From the NCBI GenBank assembly GCA_964506785.1, contig CAZDME010000025.1:1-19169 (forward strand): 19,169 nt of DNA, read 5' to 3'. This document shows, one piece after another, positions 15,388-19,169 of the stretch. The DNA is from CAZDME01 sp964506785 [NCBI: uncultured bacterium] (GTDB taxonomy: Bacteria; CAZDME01; JAYEMH01). Both the position numbers and the translations under genes were made by a program. A model generated the notes under the pieces. That model was not told the DNA's origin, made no database searches, and was given only the letters and a program-made list of their open reading frames with translations. The first letter of the stretch is position 1, and each line of letters starts with the position of its first letter.

Positions 15388-16389
15388 TCACCGGTGCCCA
15401 AAAAAGATTTCCTTAAAAAATATTTTCAAATTCGGCCTGGGGATACCTAAAAAAGTAGGCCGTTTAAGCATATCACATCCCCTGCATGGCTCTAAAGTAG
15501 CCACCTTTCTCTCTCTCATTGCCCTCCGCAGAGATATATAGGGTTTGTCAACCCATATATAAGCAAGAGAATTATTATTTACACTGCCCATAATGAGACG
15601 GCCAAAAAAGTCCTGCGGACAGGGAGAAACCTCACCGTTCCAGAGAATAACCATAGCGAACCAGGGAAAGGTACAGGCAGAAAATTTCACTGACTTGGCT
15701 GTTTTTTCATTCTCTTTTGACGCATAGCTCCCTCCCCAATTATGCGGTGATTTTACCACAAACCTATTCAGGTGTAAACCATAAAGCTTATCCTTTAGCT
15801 CTTGCTTCTCCGTTTGGTAATTCCCTGTTTTTACCTCATCGAGCTCCATAGTTTCAAAAATAGTAAAAGGGCTAACTTTTCCTAAATCTTCCTTCAAACG
15901 GAGGAAGTTAGAAATATTATCAATAGTCGCTTTAAAATTAGCCGGCGGACGGATTTTCTCATAGGTCTCCGGCGTAAATCCATCGAAGGAAAAAGAAATA
16001 AAATCCAATCCGGCATCAATAATTCCCCGACCTTTTTCTCCATCAAGAAGGGTAGCGTTGGTATGCAACCGGGTGTAAAGACCGGCTTTCTTAGCGTAGT
16101 CAACCATTCTTGCTAATTCTGGGTGAAGCAGGGATTCCCCCCGATGATGCAGATTTATGTCATACACAAATTTTTTCGCTTCATCGATTATTTTTTTAAA
16201 AAGTTCAAAGTCCATAAGACCGCCTTTGATAGAATCGGGACTGCTTTGCGGACACATCACACAGCGCAAATTACAGGCGCTGCTTAATTCGATCCAGAGC
16301 CGAATGGGCAGATAATTTAATTTCTCCTCCTGCCGTCGGTAGCTGGAGGCAATCTGTGATAATCTTTGTCCTCTTTTTAATTTATTCAT
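15388..16389 (-). CDS. Radical SAM protein with SPASM-like C-terminal domain, 333 aa
   Basis: ELSSACNLRCVMC holds the CxxxCxxC cluster motif (C39, C43, C46) that binds the SAM-cleaving 4Fe-4S cluster. HRGESLLHP (82-90) follows as the usual glycine-rich strand. The C-terminal part has C239, C257 (SPCPQDF), C302 and C305, which fits a SPASM-like auxiliary cluster domain. Such enzymes modify peptides, sugars or cyclitols by radical chemistry; no precursor-peptide gene is visible. I prefer the ATG at 16389 over a GTG two codons earlier, because GGACGG lies six bases before the ATG and directly against the GTG. Heptamer tracts lie on both sides. The context suggests sugar or lipid-carrier modification, which is inference. 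Confidence 0.88.
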   Translation of the reverse strand: MNKLKRGQRLSQIASSYRRQEEKLNYLPIRLWIELSSACNLRCVMCPQSSPDSIKGGLMDFELFKKIIDEAKKFVYDINLHHRGESLLHPELARMVDYAKKAGLYTRLHTNATLLDGEKGRGIIDAGLDFISFSFDGFTPETYEKIRPPANFKATIDNISNFLRLKEDLGKVSPFTIFETMELDEVKTGNYQTEKQELKDKLYGLHLNRFVVKSPHNWGGSYASKENEKTAKSVKFSACTFPWFAMVILWNGEVSPCPQDFFGRLIMGSVNNNSLAYIWVDKPYISLRRAMRERKVATLEPCRGCDMLKRPTFLGIPRPNLKIFFKEIFFGHR

Positions 16390-16415
16390 TTTCACCCGTC
16401 CGTTAATTTTCTTTT

Positions 16416-16469
16416 CCCTATACGCTACCCGCTGTACGCTATTCGCTAACCGCTATACGCTAATTAGCG
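16416..16469. repeat. CGCTNNN heptamer array ending in a palindromic stop
   Basis: After CCCTATA (16416-16422) there are six exact seven-base steps with a CGCT anchor (16423-16464): CGCTACC, CGCTGTA, CGCTATT, CGCTAAC, CGCTATA, CGCTAAT. The end CGCTAATTAGCG (16458-16469) is a perfect 12-base palindrome and contains the TAA stop of the B12-type radical SAM gene. The same CCCTATACGCT word occurs at 17964-17974. Confidence 0.9.
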
Positions 16470-17903
16470 ACGCCCCCGGCCAATTTTTCTTTTAAAGTAG
16501 CTCTTTCCCGCTATGAACAAATGCTTTAAATCGCTAAAAGACCTCACTCCTTTAATGGCTTCGGGAATTCTCTTCCAGATTGAAATTTTGCTTTCTACCG
16601 CCCAATCAACGGCTAATTGCGAAAGCTCGGTCCAGCTTAAAGTGTCGATAAAAAGCGGCGCCTGACCGTGAGCGGCTCCAACCGAGATGCTTTTCTGGCT
16701 TTTAAGATTCGACCAGGAAAAATTATCGGTTAAAATATTTTTTTCCTTGGCTATTTTCTCGATTCTGGTCCCGGGATAAATTCGCAAAAAACTTAACGAA
16801 ACTTGTCCGCCGATTTCCCGCATTAAATCCAGGGTCATCTGCGCTTCTTTCATCGTTTCCGAAGGGAAACCGATGATATAACTGGGATTTTTGACAATTC
16901 CTAATTCATCAAGCCATCTGGAAAGGCACCTGACCTGTTCCAGGGTTATTTTTTTTCCGCAAACTTCGTCTAAAATTCTTTGCGAACCGGATTCAACGCC
17001 AAAAAATATTTTAAAACAGCCGGCCTCTTTCATCGCCGTAAGCAGTCCCTTATCAACCGTATCGGCCCGGATGGAACAGGTAAACTTTATATTAAGATTC
17101 TTTTTCACAATCAAATCGCAAATTTTAAGTACCCTCTCTTTACTCATGGTAAAAGTATCGTCATAAAACCATATCGTTCTGATTCCGGTATTTCGAATAA
17201 TCTCTTCTAATTCGGCAATGATACTCTCTGGAGATCTCGCCCGCCAGAGTCTCCCTGACATCTGGCTGGTAATACAAAAAGAACAGCCAAAAGGACATCC
17301 CCGGCTGGTTATTAGATGGGTAGTTTGGCGCCAGCCTTCTCCCGGCACAAAAAGCCGGAAATTATATTTCTCTATCGGCACCAATTCCCGGGCCGGAAAA
17401 GGAAGATTATCCAAATCCTGAATTAGAGAAGCATCGGGATTTTGGCGGATTTTTCCACCCTTGCGATAGGTAATCCCGGAAATATCTTCTATCTTCAATT
17501 TATTTTCATACGCGCGGCATAAATCCAGAAGAATGTTTTCTCCTTCCCCGCGGACGACCATATCAACTGCCGGATTGTAAAGCAAGGTATCTCTATCGCA
17601 AAAGGTAGGATGGGGGCCGCCTATTACCACCCAGCTTTCCGGAGAAACCTTTTTTGCCGCCCGGGAGGCGGCAAAAGATTCGAAGCGGAATTCCGTTAAA
17701 CAGGTAATCCCGATAATTTGGGCCTGGGCTTTTTTTATCTCCCTCTTCAAACTGCGCCAGGAAAGCCTGTTTACCGAAGCATCGATTACCTCTACTTGAA
17801 TCCCCTCTCTTTTTAAATATGCGGCTAAAGAAATAAGGCCTAAAGAAGGCAACGGCTCTTTGGAAGTAAATCCTTTAGGTGGAAAAATCAGTAATACTTT
17901 CAT
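16464..17903 (-). CDS. B12-binding-domain radical SAM protein, 479 aa
   Basis: The N-terminal domain (about 1-130) has the layout of a cobalamin-binding domain fused to radical SAM: LLIFPP (4-9), PSLGLISLAAYLKREG, DIVGIT-like strand IIGITCLT, and IGGPHPTF (94-101) before VRGEGE. SRGCPFGCSFC carries the CxxxCxxC cluster motif at C203, C207 and C210. The length is typical of BchE/HpnJ-like enzymes. Such proteins methylate or rearrange carbon centres on lipids, sugars or other metabolites; the substrate here is unknown. A DxHxxG cobalamin motif is not visible, as is common in this group. The ATG at 17903 lacks a clear ribosome site. The gene lies between two heptamer tracts, and its TAA is inside one of them. 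Confidence 0.9.
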   Translation of the reverse strand: MKVLLIFPPKGFTSKEPLPSLGLISLAAYLKREGIQVEVIDASVNRLSWRSLKREIKKAQAQIIGITCLTEFRFESFAASRAAKKVSPESWVVIGGPHPTFCDRDTLLYNPAVDMVVRGEGENILLDLCRAYENKLKIEDISGITYRKGGKIRQNPDASLIQDLDNLPFPARELVPIEKYNFRLFVPGEGWRQTTHLITSRGCPFGCSFCITSQMSGRLWRARSPESIIAELEEIIRNTGIRTIWFYDDTFTMSKERVLKICDLIVKKNLNIKFTCSIRADTVDKGLLTAMKEAGCFKIFFGVESGSQRILDEVCGKKITLEQVRCLSRWLDELGIVKNPSYIIGFPSETMKEAQMTLDLMREIGGQVSLSFLRIYPGTRIEKIAKEKNILTDNFSWSNLKSQKSISVGAAHGQAPLFIDTLSWTELSQLAVDWAVESKISIWKRIPEAIKGVRSFSDLKHLFIAGKSYFKRKIGRGRR

Positions 17904-17931
17904 AGTTTTTACCAGCGGCTTCTCCCCTGCC

Positions 17932-17977
17932 CGCTATCCGCTAAACGCTATACGCTCTTTTTTCCCTATACGCTGTC
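17932..17977. repeat. CGCTNNN heptamer array
   Basis: The plus strand reads CGCTATC, CGCTAAA, CGCTATA, CGCTCTT (17932-17959), then a T run, CCCTATA and CGCTGTC (17964-17977). It fills most of the 76-base gap between the amidotransferase and the B12-type radical SAM gene. It ends two bases from the amidotransferase stop codon. Confidence 0.85.
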
Positions 17978-17979
17978 TT

Positions 17980-19169
17980 TTATCCATCCAGCCACTCCTG
18001 GGCCCAGATTTCAAAAACTATCAGCGCCCAGAGGCGGTGGCTATTGTCCTTTTTTTTCTCCAGATGCTCCTTAATCAAGGTTTGAATATATCCCTCGTTG
18101 AATAAACCGCGTTTTTTTATATTTTCTGGCGAAAGAGATTCCAAAAGCAAGGGCTTAAATTCATTTCGCAGCCAATTTTTAACCGGGCTGCTAAAGCCTT
18201 CCTTGTGTCTATTAATAATCTCCGCCGGTAAAAATTCGCTCATTGTTTTCTTCAGGATATATTTGGTTCGAAACCGCTTTAATCTCAATTGAGGAGGAAT
18301 TCCCGTAATTAACTCCACCACTTTATTATCCAAGAACGGAAATCTGGCCTGCATTGAATTCGCCATACTCATCTGGTCGACCTTTACCAGTCCGGCATCC
18401 GGAAGATAAGTCCTCAAATCAACATACTGAAGCTGGCTGGGGCAAGGTAAATCCTTAGCCTGGTTAAAAATTGAACGGACAGGACGATAAGAATCCAAAC
18501 CATTTAACTTTTGAATTAAAAAAGGTGAATAAAGTGCTTTTTTATCCAGAGGGCTAAAATTAATCATCCAGCGATGATGTTTAATATCAGAAGGTAAATT
18601 CAACCCTTCAAACAAACGCCGCATCCGGTTAACCATCCCCTTCTTTTTCCCCCGGGGGGCAATACCCGCCAGATATCTCTTCATAACCCCGGGCAGCCAC
18701 TCCAGCCGGCCGGCTAAACTTTGGGCCAGATAGGTATCGTATCCGGCAAACAATTCATCACCGCCGTCGCCGCATAGAACGACCTTGACATAATCTTTGG
18801 CCAATTGAAAAGCCAGAAAAGTGGGAATAATCGAGGTGTCAGCCAAAGGCTCATCAAGGAATTTAATTAATTGCCGGGCTAAATCCGCTGTCTTAGAGGA
18901 TAAAAACAGTTCATGATGTTCGGTTTTGAACCGCTCGGAAATTAAGCGGGCATAATTTAATTCGTTATAACTTTTATCTTCGAAACCAATAGAAAATGTT
19001 TTAATTGGCTCCTGGCCGATTTGGCTCATTAAAGCCACAATTGTACTTGAATCGAACCCGCCGCTTAAAAGAACTCCCAGCGGAACATCAGCTAAGAGAT
19101 TTAACCCCACAGACTCTTTCAGGGTCTTCAGTATTTTCTCTTTTAATAAGAGTTCGTTTTTAACCGGCC
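17980..19169 (-). CDS. Asparagine-synthetase-type amidotransferase, synthetase domain, 5' end outside window
   Basis: The visible 395 residues are the ATP-dependent synthetase half of an AsnB-like glutamine amidotransferase; the frame stays open to the right edge, so the GATase domain should lie beyond it. VLLSGGFDSS is the ATP-pyrophosphatase loop. CGDGGDELFAGYD, RFPFLD, KYILKK and RHKEGFSSPVKNWL are the conserved synthetase-domain motifs. Such enzymes form an amide from a carboxylate through an acyl-adenylate. In surface-glycan clusters they often amidate uronic acids rather than make asparagine, which would fit here. The GTG at 19110 within the frame is not a start, because homology continues upstream of it. 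The gene is the most upstream one visible and is followed by a heptamer tract. Confidence 0.93.
   Translation of the reverse strand, partial: PVKNELLLKEKILKTLKESVGLNLLADVPLGVLLSGGFDSSTIVALMSQIGQEPIKTFSIGFEDKSYNELNYARLISERFKTEHHELFLSSKTADLARQLIKFLDEPLADTSIIPTFLAFQLAKDYVKVVLCGDGGDELFAGYDTYLAQSLAGRLEWLPGVMKRYLAGIAPRGKKKGMVNRMRRLFEGLNLPSDIKHHRWMINFSPLDKKALYSPFLIQKLNGLDSYRPVRSIFNQAKDLPCPSQLQYVDLRTYLPDAGLVKVDQMSMANSMQARFPFLDNKVVELITGIPPQLRLKRFRTKYILKKTMSEFLPAEIINRHKEGFSSPVKNWLRNEFKPLLLESLSPENIKKRGLFNEGYIQTLIKEHLEKKKDNSHRLWALIVFEIWAQEWLDG

Noticed and set aside
15388-19169. A RiPP (modified peptide) cluster built from the AsnB-like and radical SAM genes
   Set aside because: No short precursor gene, leader-binding protein, protease or peptide transporter is visible, and the surrounding genes are glycan enzymes.
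1-19169. An exosortase/PEP-CTERM exopolysaccharide locus, which often includes an AsnB-like amidotransferase
   Set aside because: No exosortase, PEP-CTERM motif, chain-length regulator or polysaccharide deacetylase is present in this window.

Overview
The window is one long minus-strand block of cell-surface glycan genes. Fifteen protein-coding genes are visible, and transcription runs from high to low coordinates. The gene at each edge is cut by the window: an asparagine-synthetase-type amidotransferase on the right (upstream) and a polyprenyl glycosylphosphotransferase on the left (downstream). No rRNA, tRNA, insertion sequence or CRISPR array was seen. An outer-membrane beta-barrel with a signal peptide, a lipobox-bearing beta-propeller lipoprotein and undecaprenyl-type priming chemistry point to a diderm (Gram-negative-type) bacterium. 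The DNA looks moderately AT-rich, the code is standard, and ATG, GTG and TTG starts with Shine-Dalgarno sequences are used. An uncultured lineage seems plausible, but the phylum cannot be fixed from this sequence.

Layout in transcription order. (1) 19169-15388 holds an AsnB-like amidotransferase, a B12-binding-type radical SAM enzyme and a radical SAM/SPASM enzyme; each is followed by a heptanucleotide repeat tract. (2) 15251-10426 is a tightly coupled chain: methyltransferase, NAD-dependent epimerase, hexapeptide acyltransferase, UPF0104/AglD-type membrane protein and alginate-export-like porin. Stop and start codons overlap or nearly touch at each junction. (3) 10374-5449 holds a GT39-like membrane glycosyltransferase, a GT4 enzyme, a TolB-like lipoprotein and a DPM1/GtrB-like GT2 enzyme. 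(4) 5419-2218 holds a RecB/Cas4-like PD-(D/E)XK nuclease whose 3' end overlaps the first of two GT4 genes. (5) 2014-1 holds a GT4 enzyme and the priming phosphoglycosyltransferase, behind the only near-consensus sigma-70-type promoter found (2039-2067).

As a working model (inference), the priming enzyme loads the first sugar phosphate onto a polyprenyl carrier and the four GT4 enzymes extend the chain in the cytoplasm. The GT2 enzyme would make a polyprenyl-phosphate sugar that is flipped and used by the GT39-like enzyme outside the inner membrane. The epimerase, amidotransferase, methyltransferase, acyltransferase and radical SAM enzymes would modify sugars or the lipid carrier. The porin would serve export. 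No Wzx/Wzy, ABC transporter or exosortase gene lies in the window.

The most unusual features are the heptanucleotide repeat tracts that fill five of the gaps between genes and begin at or inside stop codons, a possible link between one repeat word and the promoter at 2039-2067, and the lone iron-sulfur-type nuclease inside a glycosyltransferase operon.
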